Assembly (NCBI RefSeq): GCF_026343295.1
Contig: NZ_JAPELY010000002.1
Coordinates: forward strand, 620,001 to 684,000
DNA: 64,000 nucleotides
From: Streptomyces sp. NBC_00083
GTDB lineage: Bacteria > Actinomycetota > Actinomycetes > Streptomycetales > Streptomycetaceae
Reading direction: 5' to 3'
Shown: positions 54,860-63,987 of the stretch, piece by piece
Position numbering within the stretch: the first letter of the stretch is position 1
Layout of the letters: every line of letters starts with the position of its first letter
Program-made: the position numbers and the translations under genes
Notes under the pieces: generated by a model
What the model saw: the letters and a program-made list of their open reading frames with translations, nothing else
Told to the model about the DNA's origin: nothing
Database searches by the model: none

Positions 54860-55525
54860 TCAGCCGCGGCGCACGGCGCAGAGCAGACCGTCGCCGACCG
54901 GCAGCAGGGACGCCACCAGCTCGGGGCTCTCGCGCACCGAGCGCAGCAGCTCCCGCAGCCGCAGGACCTCCGGCGGCTGGGCCGCGGAGTCGACGGTGCG
55001 GCCGTCCGCGAAGACGCCCTCGAAACAGACGATTCCGCCGGGCCGCAGCAGGCGCAACGATTCAGCGAGCACGTCGAGGGACTCCATGCGGTCACCGTCG
55101 CAGAACACCAGGTCGTAGCCGCCGTCCGCGAGTCTCGGCAGGACGTCGAGGGCGCGGCCGGGGATGAAGCGGGCCCGGTTCGTGGCGAAGCCCGCGGCGC
55201 GGAACGCCTGCTTGGCGAACTGCTGGCGCTCCGGCTCCGGGTCGACGGTGGTCAGCACGCCGTCCGGCCGCAGCCCTTGCAGCAGATAGATGCCGGAGAC
55301 GCCGGTCCCCGTGCCGATCTCCGCGACCGCCTTGGCGTCCGCCGTGGCAGCGAGCAGACGCAGTGCGGCGCCCGTCCCCGGGGACACCGAACGCAGGCCT
55401 GCCTCCCGGGCCCGGTCACGGGCCCAGCGCAGCGCGTCGTCCTCGGCGACAAAGGCGTCGGCGAACGCCCAGCTCGTCTGCCGGTTGGCGGTAATGGCCC
55501 TCTCCTGTCCCCTTGGTTGGCGCAA
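54860..55525 (-). CDS. SAM-dependent O-methyltransferase
   Basis: This is a 221-residue methyltransferase of the caffeoyl-CoA/catechol type. SAM-binding motif I is VAEIGTGTGVSGIYLL and the acidic motif II is TTVDPE. The metal-binding Asp is in DLVFCDGDRMES. The ATG at 55523-55525 gives the usual MRQPRGQERAITANRQTSW start. It is divergent from sigE, as in other actinobacteria. The substrate is unknown. Confidence 0.92.
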   Translation of the reverse strand: MRQPRGQERAITANRQTSWAFADAFVAEDDALRWARDRAREAGLRSVSPGTGAALRLLAATADAKAVAEIGTGTGVSGIYLLQGLRPDGVLTTVDPEPERQQFAKQAFRAAGFATNRARFIPGRALDVLPRLADGGYDLVFCDGDRMESLDVLAESLRLLRPGGIVCFEGVFADGRTVDSAAQPPEVLRLRELLRSVRESPELVASLLPVGDGLLCAVRRG

Positions 55526-55690
55526 CGGTGACTGTATCCGCTGGAGTCGGGAACCCGCAGATGGGACCGCGCGTTATGCAGGACAGGGGAACCGCGGGGG
55601 GAGCACATGGTCGCGATCACGGAAGAGGGGCGGAAGCCGTCCCCAAATGCACGTAAAGATTCTTATCCGGAGCTAACGGGCGAGGTGGCT

Positions 55691-56467
55691 ATGGTAGGGG
55701 CTCCACTGGACACCACCAGAGCCGACAGGGGAGGTGCGGCTGCGCCTGTGGATCGGGGAGGAGTGCTGCGGCGCTTTCTCAGGTCGGCGGGTGAGCCGAA
55801 ATCCGTGACCGACATTGCTGACCGTTCCCGCGCTACCAGCTCCGCAACTACCGCGACGTTCGCCGACGCGGATTCCCAGGCGTGGACTCCCCCTACGTGG
55901 GAGGAGATCGTCAGCACGCACAGTGGCCGCGTCTACCGCCTCGCCTACCGTCTGACGGGCAATCAGCACGACGCCGAGGACCTCACCCAGGAAGTCTTCG
56001 TCCGCGTCTTCCGCTCGCTGTCGACGTACACGCCGGGCACCTTCGAGGGCTGGCTGCACCGCATCACCACCAACCTCTTCCTCGACATGGTCCGCCGCCG
56101 TCAGCGCATCCGTTTCGACGCGCTCGGCGACGACGCGGCGGAGCGACTGCCCAGCCGCGAGCCCAACCCCCAACAGGCGTTCAACGACGCCCACTTCGAC
56201 GCCGATGTGCAGCAGGCGCTGGACACGCTCGCGCCCGAGTTCCGCGCGGCCGTCGTGCTCTGTGACATCGAGGGGCTCTCCTACGAGGAGATCGCGGCCA
56301 CCCTCGGAGTGAAGCTCGGCACGGTCCGCAGCCGGATCCACCGTGGCCGCTCCCATCTGCGCAAGGCCCTCCAGCACCGTTCGCCCGAAGCCCGCGCCGA
56401 GCAGCAGCGTGCGCTGGCGGGGGTGGCGCCCGGAGCGCTCGGGGTGGCCGGAGAGGGGATGGCGTGA
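55691..56467 (+). CDS. sigE: ECF RNA polymerase sigma factor SigE
   Basis: This 258-residue sigma factor has region 2 in HSGRVYRLAYRLTGNQHDAEDLTQEVFVRVF and region 4 with LSYEEIAATLGVKLGTVRSRIHRGRS. The ATG at 55691 has GAGG five bases upstream; an in-frame ATG at 55607 is an alternative start, and dual starts are known for the mycobacterial counterpart. The start of the next gene overlaps its stop (GTGA). In mycobacteria the orthologue handles envelope stress and is held inactive by RseA. The sigE, anti-sigma, htrA, tatB order here is the same as Rv1221-Rv1224. Confidence 0.92.
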   Translation: MVGAPLDTTRADRGGAAAPVDRGGVLRRFLRSAGEPKSVTDIADRSRATSSATTATFADADSQAWTPPTWEEIVSTHSGRVYRLAYRLTGNQHDAEDLTQEVFVRVFRSLSTYTPGTFEGWLHRITTNLFLDMVRRRQRIRFDALGDDAAERLPSREPNPQQAFNDAHFDADVQQALDTLAPEFRAAVVLCDIEGLSYEEIAATLGVKLGTVRSRIHRGRSHLRKALQHRSPEARAEQQRALAGVAPGALGVAGEGMA

Positions 56468-57456
56468 GTGATACGGATCCCACCCCCGCGGAACAGCACC
56501 TCGGCGACCGGCTCGCGGCCCTCGTCGACGGCGAGCTGAACCACGACGCACGCGAACGCGTCCTGTCCCACCTGGCGACCTGCGCCAAGTGCAAGGCGGA
56601 GGCCGACGCCCAGCGCAACCTGAAGAGCGTCTTCGCGCGCACCGCGCCGCCACCGCCGTCGGAGAACTTCCTCGCCCGGCTCCAGGGGCTGCCCGGCGGC
56701 CCCGTGGGAAGAGGCGGTGACGACGACGGCTCGCAGGGACCGTTCGGCGGGGGACACCACGCCGACGGCTTCTTCGGAAGACTCGGCGAGGCGCACCCCG
56801 AGCCCGGCGGCCCCGCCGACCCGCGCGTCTCCCGCCCCGGTGACTTCGGATACGTGCCCGCCGGCTCCCACGCCGCGGTCCTGCCCGGCGCGCTGACGGG
56901 CGGCTTCCGCATCCACGAGGTGGGCCGCTCCGAGCAGGACCGGCCGGGCTCGCCCTGGCGCGGGCGCAGGTTCGCCTTCGCCGCCGCGAGCGCCGTGTCT
57001 CTCGCGGCCATCGCTCTCGGCGGGACGCTTCCGCTCGGCTCGGCCTCCGGTGCCCGCGCGGCGGGCAGCGGCAGCAGTGTCGTGCCGCTGCGTTCCGGCA
57101 GCGCCGCGCAGAGCAGCGGCTCCGCCGAGGACCGCCGTCGCGGGGGCGCCACCGCAGGGCTGCTGTCCGCGATGGCGGCCCAGCCCACCGCGCCCGCCAC
57201 CCCGGGATTCCGCGGGCTGAGCGCGATGCCCGCGCAGAACGGGCCGGTGCGGCCGCTCGGCGGCGCGTTCCCCGTCGGCCGGCTGAACGGCTCGTCCTTG
57301 CCGCCGTTGATACGGCCGGCCGTGGCGACGCTCCCGCTCACCACGACCGACCTCACCCAGAGCGTGCTCGCCGCCACCCCGACCGTGACCCCGGCGGCGC
57401 CGGTGCGGTCGGCTGCGCCGGTGGCGTCGGGGCTCCCCCTCTACGCCCGGCGCTGA
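56464..57456 (+). CDS. Anti-sigma factor with zinc-finger (zf-HC2/RseA-like)
   Basis: This is a 330-residue membrane protein. The N-terminal anti-sigma domain has HLATCAKCKAE, the HxxxCxxC zinc motif. A long Gly/Pro-rich linker leads to one helix (FAFAAASAVSLAAIALGGTLPLG) near residue 172-195, followed by an external Ala/Pro-rich tail. It presumably sequesters the sigma factor whose stop it overlaps. The tail is far longer than that of mycobacterial RseA. Confidence 0.9.
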   Translation: MSDTDPTPAEQHLGDRLAALVDGELNHDARERVLSHLATCAKCKAEADAQRNLKSVFARTAPPPPSENFLARLQGLPGGPVGRGGDDDGSQGPFGGGHHADGFFGRLGEAHPEPGGPADPRVSRPGDFGYVPAGSHAAVLPGALTGGFRIHEVGRSEQDRPGSPWRGRRFAFAAASAVSLAAIALGGTLPLGSASGARAAGSGSSVVPLRSGSAAQSSGSAEDRRRGGATAGLLSAMAAQPTAPATPGFRGLSAMPAQNGPVRPLGGAFPVGRLNGSSLPPLIRPAVATLPLTTTDLTQSVLAATPTVTPAAPVRSAAPVASGLPLYARR

Positions 57457-57622
57457 CCGCGCCGCGACCCCTGCCGGGGCCGGCCCCGGCAGGGGTCGCC
57501 CGTAGGCGCCACGCCCAGCCCGAGCCGGGTCCAGGGGCCGCGCTCTGCCGCCGCCGCGGGCGACCTGGTTGAATCCGGGGAGGGGTGCTCGCCGGAGCAC
57601 GCGGGTCAGTCGCGGGGAGAGC

Positions 57623-59380
57623 ATGAACGAGCAGCAGCCCACCGGACCGAAGCCCAGGTGGTGGAACCGTCCGTCGACGGGCCACCCCCGCGCCACCGAG
57701 CCCGCTCCGGCGACCGGCCCCGCCGAGCCCCTCGACGAGGCACGCCCCGCGCCGGCCGCCGCCGACTCCATCGAGTCACCCGGTCCGGCCGAAGCCCCGG
57801 TCGACACCTACGACTTGGCGCCGCCGGCCCCGACCCGCCCCGCCCCCGTGGACGAGGGCGCCGCGGCCCCCGCGGCCGCCGGGACCGCCGCCGCGCCCGG
57901 CACCGAGAGCGCACACCTCCCTGCCGTCGACGCCCCCCGCGCCGAGCGGATTGGGCCGCTGCACGCGCCGGATCCCTATGGCACCCCGCCCTACGGCGGG
58001 CCCGGACCGTGGGCGCCCGCGCCGCCCGTGCAGCGGCCGGTGCCGACGCCGCCCGGGGGGACGGTGCTGCCGCCTCAGGGCACCTATGCCGCAGCTCAGG
58101 CACCAGCCACCCCGGCGCCGCCGTACCCGGGACCCGCCCCGGCGGAGGCCGCACCCGCCGTACCCGGACCCGGCCCGCAGGGCCCGGCGGGTCCCGCCCC
58201 GCAGTGGGGCGCGTACGACCCGTGGGGTGCGCCACACGAGCCGTTCAGCGCCGCCGGGCCGGTGCCGGAGCCGAGGAGGCGGCGGCGCGGGGCGCTGCTC
58301 GCCGGGGCGGTGCTGCTCGCGCTGGTCGCGGGAGGCATCGGCGGCGGCGTAGGGGCGTACGTGGAGCGCAACGGCAGGCTCACCAGCGTGCACCTGCCGC
58401 AGGCCGACAAGGAGCCGCAGGGCCGCGCGCCGGACAGCGTCGCCGGGATCGCCGCGAGCGCGCTGCCGAGCGTGGTCACCATCCATGTCACCGGGGCCAC
58501 CGAGTCCGGCACCGGTACCGGCTTCGTGCTCGACAACGCCGGGCACATCCTGACCAACAACCACGTCGTGCAGCCCGCCGGCACCTCGGGCAAGATCTCC
58601 GTGACGTTCAGCGGCGGCGAGAGCGCGTCCGCGCAGGTGGTCGGGCGCGACGCCGGGTACGACCTCGCGGTCGTCCGGGTCGACGGCGTATCGGGGATGA
58701 AGCCCCTGGCGCTCGGCAACTCCGACAACGTGATGGTCGGCGACCCGGTGGTGGCGATCGGGGCGCCCTTCGACCTCTCCAACACCGTGACGTCCGGCAT
58801 CATCAGCGCCAAGGAGCGCCCCATCACCGCGGGCGGCGAGAGCGGGGACGGCAGCGACGTCAGCTATGTGGACGCGCTCCAGACCGACGCCCCGATAAAC
58901 CCGGGCAACTCCGGCGGCCCGCTCGTCGACTCCAAGGCGCGCGTCATCGGCATCAACAGCGCGATCCGGTCCGCGGGCAGCGGCAGCACCGAGGCCGGCG
59001 GCCAGGCCGGATCGATCGGGCTCGGCTTCGCCATACCGGTCAACCAGGCCAAGCGCGTCGCCGAGGAGCTGATCAACACGGGCCGGGCCACCCACCCGGT
59101 GATCGGCGTCACGCTCGACATGAAGTACAGCGGCGACGGCGCGCGCGTCGGCGACAAGGCGAGCGACGGCAAGCCGGCCGTCGTCCCGGGCGGCCCCGGC
59201 GACAAGGCCGGCGTCAAGGCGCAGGACGTGATCACCAAGGTGGACGGTCAGCGGGTGCACGGCGGCGAGGAGTTGATCGTCAAGATCCGCGCCCACCGCC
59301 CCGGGGACCGGCTGGTTCTGACCGTGCTGCGGGGCGGCACGGAGCGGGAGCTGACCCTGACCCTCGGCTCGGCGTCCTGA
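57623..59380 (+). CDS. htrA: HtrA/DegP-type membrane serine protease with PDZ domain
   Basis: This is a 585-residue protein. The first roughly 220 residues are Pro/Ala-rich and cytoplasmic. A helix follows (GALLAGAVLLALVAGGIGGGVGAYV). The trypsin-like domain has His in LTNNHVV, Asp in YDLAVVRVD and Ser in NPGNSGGPLVD. A PDZ domain with AQDVITKVDGQRV ends the protein. The ATG at 57623 has GGGGAGAG upstream. It works in envelope protein quality control and may be part of the sigE regulon. Confidence 0.93.
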   Translation: MNEQQPTGPKPRWWNRPSTGHPRATEPAPATGPAEPLDEARPAPAAADSIESPGPAEAPVDTYDLAPPAPTRPAPVDEGAAAPAAAGTAAAPGTESAHLPAVDAPRAERIGPLHAPDPYGTPPYGGPGPWAPAPPVQRPVPTPPGGTVLPPQGTYAAAQAPATPAPPYPGPAPAEAAPAVPGPGPQGPAGPAPQWGAYDPWGAPHEPFSAAGPVPEPRRRRRGALLAGAVLLALVAGGIGGGVGAYVERNGRLTSVHLPQADKEPQGRAPDSVAGIAASALPSVVTIHVTGATESGTGTGFVLDNAGHILTNNHVVQPAGTSGKISVTFSGGESASAQVVGRDAGYDLAVVRVDGVSGMKPLALGNSDNVMVGDPVVAIGAPFDLSNTVTSGIISAKERPITAGGESGDGSDVSYVDALQTDAPINPGNSGGPLVDSKARVIGINSAIRSAGSGSTEAGGQAGSIGLGFAIPVNQAKRVAEELINTGRATHPVIGVTLDMKYSGDGARVGDKASDGKPAVVPGGPGDKAGVKAQDVITKVDGQRVHGGEELIVKIRAHRPGDRLVLTVLRGGTERELTLTLGSAS

Positions 59381-59559
59381 GCGCGGGACACCGCCGTACG
59401 GGCGGTCCCCGCCCGTCCGGCCCTGTTCCGACGTCCAATGGTCACCCCGGAGGTACCGCGTCGACAGTTCGGCCGGGTACCGTGGAGCGGTCCATGACGG
59501 GACGCGGAGCTGAGACCGGGCGCCGGGATCGCGAGCAATGAGAACACGAGGAGCAGCGG

Positions 59560-60012
59560 GTGTTCACTGACATAGGGCCCATGGAGCTGGGCACCCTCGT
59601 AATCCTCGCCGTGCTCATCTTCGGCCCGGACAAGCTGCCCAAGCTGATTCAGGACGTCTCGAACGTGATCCGCAAGGTGCGCTCCTTCTCGGAGAGCGCC
59701 AAGCAGGACATCCGGGCCGAGCTCGGCCCCGAGTTCAAGGACTTCGAGTTCGAGGACCTGAACCCCAAGACGTTCGTCCGCAAGCAGCTGATGGAGAACG
59801 ACGACCTGGGCCTGAAGGAGATCCGCAACAGCTTCGACCTCCGCAAGGACATGGAAGAGGTCGCGGACGCCGTGAACGGCCGCGAGTCCGCCCCGGCCGC
59901 CGCGGCGGTCAACGGGTCGGTGAACGGCTCGGGCGGCGGCCCCGACCTGGTCAAGAAGCGTGCTCAGCTCGACCCGGGCGAGCGTCCCCCGTTCGACGCG
60001 GACGCCACCTGA
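59560..60012 (+). CDS. tatB: Sec-independent protein translocase subunit TatB
   Basis: This 150-residue protein starts at a GTG preceded by GAGGAG. A short N-terminal helix (ELGTLVILAVLIFGPDKLP, residues 8-26), the Gly-Pro hinge and the following amphipathic helix RKVRSFSESAKQDIRAELG are diagnostic. It recognises twin-Arg signal peptides with TatC. The FGPDKLPK hinge and the sigE/htrA context match actinobacterial TatB. Confidence 0.94.
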   Translation: MFTDIGPMELGTLVILAVLIFGPDKLPKLIQDVSNVIRKVRSFSESAKQDIRAELGPEFKDFEFEDLNPKTFVRKQLMENDDLGLKEIRNSFDLRKDMEEVADAVNGRESAPAAAAVNGSVNGSGGGPDLVKKRAQLDPGERPPFDADAT

Positions 60013-60164
60013 CGGACGCCGCTCCGCGCCGATACACGCCAATCCCACATGGGCTTTTCCGGCGAGCCGCGATCAGGTGGCTATCCTCCATCTGTCCGGA
60101 AGCCAGGACGCCCGAGGGGGGCGGGCCGCTCCGGACGCTACTGATCTAGGAGGCGGCCGGGCAG

Positions 60165-60845
60165 ATGGAGACGACAAGCCGGGCAGCGGGGCAGTCCGCT
60201 CAAGGGGCGCCCCAGGGCGCCCAGTCCACACCGGAGGGAGTGCCGGCGGCCCGGCGTATGGTCGACGGCTATCTGCGCGCGCCCTTCCCCTGGTACGGCC
60301 TCGACGAGGCGTTCACCGGGCCGCGCTGGCTGATGCAGGTGACCGCGGCCGCCGACGGCACGGTCCAGCACGGCTCGATCGGGCACGGCGACGAGCCGTC
60401 GATACGGCCCGAGGCGGCGGCCGTGAGCGACCGTGAGCGGTTCGCGGTGGTCGTGAGCATCCCCGCCACCCCCGTGCGCCGCAGCGGGGACGGTACGGGC
60501 GTCCTGGAGGCCACCTCGGTCTCCTCGGCGGCCTGGCTCGCCGGGTCGGGGCTGCTGTCCTTCACCTGGCCCGCGCAGATGGACCACGTGCTGCGCGGCG
60601 ACTGGCTCGACCAGCAGACCGAGACGGCCTGGGAGCTCGCCGACGACCTGGCGGGGTCCGACTGGTCGACGCTCTCGCTGCCCGTCGACGGCGAGCCGAC
60701 CGAGTTCCACTACCGCGAGTCCGAGTTCGGCTGGGTCCTCGCGGGCTCCGCGCGCAGCGGTGTGCACCTGGGCGCCTACGGGCGTGGCCTGAGCGCGTAC
60801 GGGCTCGGATTCTCGGTGATCGAGGACCTCGCCTCGTACGCGTGA
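60165..60845 (+). CDS. Conserved hypothetical protein
   Basis: This 226-residue soluble protein has no signal peptide and no domain that I recognise. Its first 30 residues are Gln/Ala-rich and the rest is a mixed alpha/beta fold with many Trp (PRWLMQVTAA, LSFTWPAQ, ESEFGWVLAGS). Similar proteins occur downstream of tatB in Streptomyces as far as I recall. The start ATG is preceded by GGAGGCGG-like sequence. Confidence 0.75.
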   Translation: METTSRAAGQSAQGAPQGAQSTPEGVPAARRMVDGYLRAPFPWYGLDEAFTGPRWLMQVTAAADGTVQHGSIGHGDEPSIRPEAAAVSDRERFAVVVSIPATPVRRSGDGTGVLEATSVSSAAWLAGSGLLSFTWPAQMDHVLRGDWLDQQTETAWELADDLAGSDWSTLSLPVDGEPTEFHYRESEFGWVLAGSARSGVHLGAYGRGLSAYGLGFSVIEDLASYA

Positions 60846-60904
60846 GGCCGGCCCGGCACCCTCACGCGTGAGGGTCGCCCGGTGACCGCATCCAGGCACG
60901 CGTG

Positions 60905-60932
60905 AGGGGCGCCCGCAATGGCGGGCGCCCCT
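60905..60932. terminator. Bidirectional terminator between convergent genes
   Basis: A perfect 12-bp stem (AGGGGCGCCCGC and complement) encloses a four-base loop. A separate 18-base palindrome ACCCTCACGCGTGAGGGT lies about 45 bases to its left, also in this gap. Confidence 0.85.
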
Positions 60933-60970
60933 TACCGCTGCCGATACCGGCCACCGCGGCCGTACGCGGC

Positions 60971-62104
60971 CTAGAACTTGTTGCGCGGGGTGATCCCGAG
61001 CGACATGCCCGACAGGCCGCGGGCGCGGCCGCCCAGCTTGCCCGCGATGGCGCGCAGCGCGGCGCCGGCGGGGGAGTCGGGGTTGGACAGGACGACGGGC
61101 CTGCCGTCGTCGCCGCCCTCGCGCAGCCGCACGTCGATCGGGATGGAGCCGAGCACCGGCACGGTGGCGCCGGTCGTCTTGGTCAGGCCGTCGGCGACCT
61201 TCTGGCCGCCGCCCGTGCCGAACACGTCGACCATCTCGTCGCAGTGCGGGCAGGGCAGACCCGCCATGTTCTCGACGACGCCGACGATCTTCTGGTGGGT
61301 CTGCACGGCGATGGATCCGGCCCGCTCGGCGACCTCGGCGGCGGCCTGCTGCGGGGTGGTCACCACGAGGATCTCGGCGTTGGGCACCAGCTGGGCCACC
61401 GAGATCGCGATGTCACCGGTGCCCGGCGGCAGGTCGAGCAGGAGCACGTCCAGGTCGCCCCAGTACACGTCCGCGAGGAACTGCTGGAGCGCGCGGTGCA
61501 GCATCGGGCCGCGCCACACGACCGGGGCGTTGCCCGGCGTGAACATGCCGATGGAGATGACCTTCACGCCGTGCGCGGACGGCGGCATGATCATGTTCTC
61601 GACCTGGGTGGGCTTCCCGTCGGCGCCCAGCATGCGGGGCACGGAGTGACCGTAGATGTCCGCGTCCACGACGCCGACCTTCAGGCCGTCCGCCGCCATC
61701 GCGGCCGCCAGGTTGACCGTCACCGAGGACTTGCCCACGCCGCCCTTGCCGGAGGCGACCGCGTACACGCGGGTCAGCGAGCCGGGCTGGGCGAAGGGCA
61801 CCTCGCGCTCGGCGGTGCCGCCGCGCAGCGCGGACGCCAGGTCCTTGCGCTGCTCGTCGCTCATCACGTCGAGCGTCACGTCGACGCGGCTGACGCCCTC
61901 GACCCGCTCGACCGCCTCCGTCACGTTCTTCGTGATGGTCTCGCGCATCGGGCAGCCGGAGACGGTCAGGTACACCGTGACGGCAACCGCCCCGTCCGTC
62001 CCGATCTCCACCGATTTGACCATGCCGAGCTCAGTGATCGGTCGGTGGATCTCGGGGTCGTTCACCGTCGCCAGTGCCTCAAGCACCGCGTCTTCCGTAG
62101 CCAT
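60971..62104 (-). CDS. Mrp/ApbC-type iron-sulfur cluster carrier ATPase
   Basis: This is a 377-residue protein. The N-terminal MIP18/DUF59 domain has NDPEIHRPITELGMV and a conserved Cys in SGCPMRE. The deviant P-loop is SGKGGVGKSSV at about residue 118, followed by DADIYGHS. The CxxC cluster site is in LPCPHCDEMV. It carries and inserts Fe-S clusters as a dimer. It starts 17 bases from the right edge of a short gap before the DUF1003 gene, and the two lie in the same direction. Confidence 0.94.
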   Translation of the reverse strand: MATEDAVLEALATVNDPEIHRPITELGMVKSVEIGTDGAVAVTVYLTVSGCPMRETITKNVTEAVERVEGVSRVDVTLDVMSDEQRKDLASALRGGTAEREVPFAQPGSLTRVYAVASGKGGVGKSSVTVNLAAAMAADGLKVGVVDADIYGHSVPRMLGADGKPTQVENMIMPPSAHGVKVISIGMFTPGNAPVVWRGPMLHRALQQFLADVYWGDLDVLLLDLPPGTGDIAISVAQLVPNAEILVVTTPQQAAAEVAERAGSIAVQTHQKIVGVVENMAGLPCPHCDEMVDVFGTGGGQKVADGLTKTTGATVPVLGSIPIDVRLREGGDDGRPVVLSNPDSPAGAALRAIAGKLGGRARGLSGMSLGITPRNKF

Positions 62105-62147
62105 ACGGTGATGGTACGGCGCTTACCGCACGGTACGGAAAGCCCTG

Positions 62148-62723
62148 TCAGCGGTCGCCTTCGTCACGTCCGTGGGCGCGCTCGTGCGGGAATACGTTCC
62201 GGCGCTCGTCCATCTCCTTGACCAGGTCCTGGAGTTCGGAGCGGATCCAGTCGCGGGTGGCCACCTCGCCGAGGCCCATGCGCAGCGCCGCGATTTCCCG
62301 GGTGAGGTACTCGGTGTCGGCGATGGACCGCTCGTTCTGCTTGCGGTCCTGCTCGTGGGTGACCCGGTCGCGGTCGTCCTGCCGGTTCTGCGCGAGCAGG
62401 ATCAGCGGGGCCGCGTACGAGGCCTGGAGGGAGAGGGCGAGCGTGAGGAAGATGAACGGGTAGTTGTCGAAGCGCAGGCTGCCCGGCGCGAAGATGTTCC
62501 AGGCGACCCACAGGATGATGATCAGGGTCATCCAGACGATGAACCGTCCGGTGCCGAGGAAGCGCGCGATCCGCTCGCTGAACCGGCCGAACGCCTCCGG
62601 GTCCCACTCCGGCAGCAGCCGCCCCCGCCCCGAGCGCGGCTGGTCGAGCCGGGCGCGGCCGCGCGTCACGGCGCTCGCGCCGCTCGCCCGGGTGCGCTCG
62701 TCCGTGCGGTCAGTGCCGCCCAT
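62148..62723 (-). CDS. DUF1003 membrane protein
   Basis: This 191-residue protein has two transmembrane helices in the centre (RFIVWMTLIIILWVAWNIF and FIFLTLALSLQASYAAPLIL). The motif QNRQDDRDRV after the second helix is diagnostic of DUF1003. A C-terminal amphipathic helix of about 60 residues follows. Its start overlaps the stop of the upstream MgtE-N/CBS gene by 14 bases, so the two are coupled. Confidence 0.92.
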   Translation of the reverse strand: MGGTDRTDERTRASGASAVTRGRARLDQPRSGRGRLLPEWDPEAFGRFSERIARFLGTGRFIVWMTLIIILWVAWNIFAPGSLRFDNYPFIFLTLALSLQASYAAPLILLAQNRQDDRDRVTHEQDRKQNERSIADTEYLTREIAALRMGLGEVATRDWIRSELQDLVKEMDERRNVFPHERAHGRDEGDR

Positions 62724-63987
62724 CCGGCACCCCCTCGGGACCGTGGAACTCCGTCTCGCGCCAGTCGTCGGGCAGCAGGTGGTCGAGTACGTCGTCGACG
62801 GTGACCGCGCCGAGCAGGGAGCCGCTGTCGTCCACCACGGGCGCGGCCACCATGTTGTACGCGGCGAGGAAGCTGGTCACCGACGGCAGCGAGGCGTTCG
62901 GCGGCAGCGGTTTCAGGTCGCTGTCCACCACCGAGCTGACCAGCGTGAACGGCGGCTCCCGCAGCAGCCGCTGGAAGTGCACCATGCCGAGGTACTTGCC
63001 GGTCGGCGTCTCGTCCGGCGGCCGGCAGACGTAGACCTGTGCGGCGAGCGCCGGCGAGAGGTCCTGCTGGCGCACCCGGGCCAGCGCGTCGGCGACCGTG
63101 GCGTCGGGGCGCAGCACGATCGGCTCGGTCGTCATCAGACCGCCCGCCGTGCGCTCCTCGTACGACAGCAGCCGGCGCACGTCCGCCGCGTCGTCGGGCT
63201 GCATCAGGGTGAGGAGGCGCTCCTTGTCCTCCTCGGGCAGCTCCGAGAGCAGGTCGGCGGCGTCGTCCGGGTCCATCGCCTCCAGGACGTCGGCGGCCCG
63301 CTCGTCCTTCAGCTTGCCGAGGATCTCGACCTGGTCGTCGTCGGGCAGCTCCTCCAGGACGTCGGCGAGCCGGTCGTCATCGAGGGCGGCGGCCACCTCG
63401 GCGCGCCGCTTGGGGGAGAGGTGGTGCATGACGTTGGCGAGGTCCGCGGGGCGCAGCTGCTCGAACGTGGCGACGAGGTTCTCGGCGCCCTGCCCGTGCT
63501 CCTCCAGCGAGAACCCGGTGACGGCCGACCACTCCACGGTGAGCGTCTCGCCCTTGCGCCGCAGCGCGCCCGACTTGCCGCGGCGTACGAAGACCTTGTC
63601 GATCTCCCAGTCGCGACGGGCCGGGAGCTGCTGGATCGCCACGTCGAGCACGGTGACCTGCTCGCCGCTCTCGACCAGCGTGACCCGCCGGTCCAGGAGT
63701 TCGCCCAGCACCAGCCGCTCGGTGGGACGCTGCTCGAACCGGCGCAGGTTGACCACGCCCGTGGTGATGACCTGACCGGACTCCACGCCGGTGACCCGGG
63801 TCATCGGCAGGAAGATGAGCCGGCGGCTCACCACCTCGACGACGATGCCGAGCAGCCTCGGGGGCCGGCGGCCGACCCGCAGCATCGCCACCAGGTCGCG
63901 CACCCGGCCGACCTGGTCGCCGTTGGGGTCGAAGACGGCGACACCGGAGAGGTGGGAGACGAAGACCCGGGGGGCGCCTGCCGCCAT
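62710..63987 (-). CDS. MgtE-N and CBS domain protein without a channel domain
   Basis: This is a 425-residue soluble protein. The N-terminal 150 residues include a PRC-barrel-like region (VFDPNGDQVGRVRDLVAML). A MgtE intracellular N domain of repeated helices follows, with DDDRLADVLEELPDDDQVEIL and DPDDAADLLSELPEEDKERLL. Two CBS motifs end the protein, with GGLMTTEPIVLRPDATVADAL in the first and AAPVVDDSGSLLGAVTVDDVLDHL in the second. No transmembrane helices follow, unlike true MgtE Mg2+ channels. AGGAGG lies eight bases before the ATG. It may sense Mg2+ or nucleotides for the DUF1003 partner. Confidence 0.9.
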   Translation of the reverse strand: MAAGAPRVFVSHLSGVAVFDPNGDQVGRVRDLVAMLRVGRRPPRLLGIVVEVVSRRLIFLPMTRVTGVESGQVITTGVVNLRRFEQRPTERLVLGELLDRRVTLVESGEQVTVLDVAIQQLPARRDWEIDKVFVRRGKSGALRRKGETLTVEWSAVTGFSLEEHGQGAENLVATFEQLRPADLANVMHHLSPKRRAEVAAALDDDRLADVLEELPDDDQVEILGKLKDERAADVLEAMDPDDAADLLSELPEEDKERLLTLMQPDDAADVRRLLSYEERTAGGLMTTEPIVLRPDATVADALARVRQQDLSPALAAQVYVCRPPDETPTGKYLGMVHFQRLLREPPFTLVSSVVDSDLKPLPPNASLPSVTSFLAAYNMVAAPVVDDSGSLLGAVTVDDVLDHLLPDDWRETEFHGPEGVPDGRH

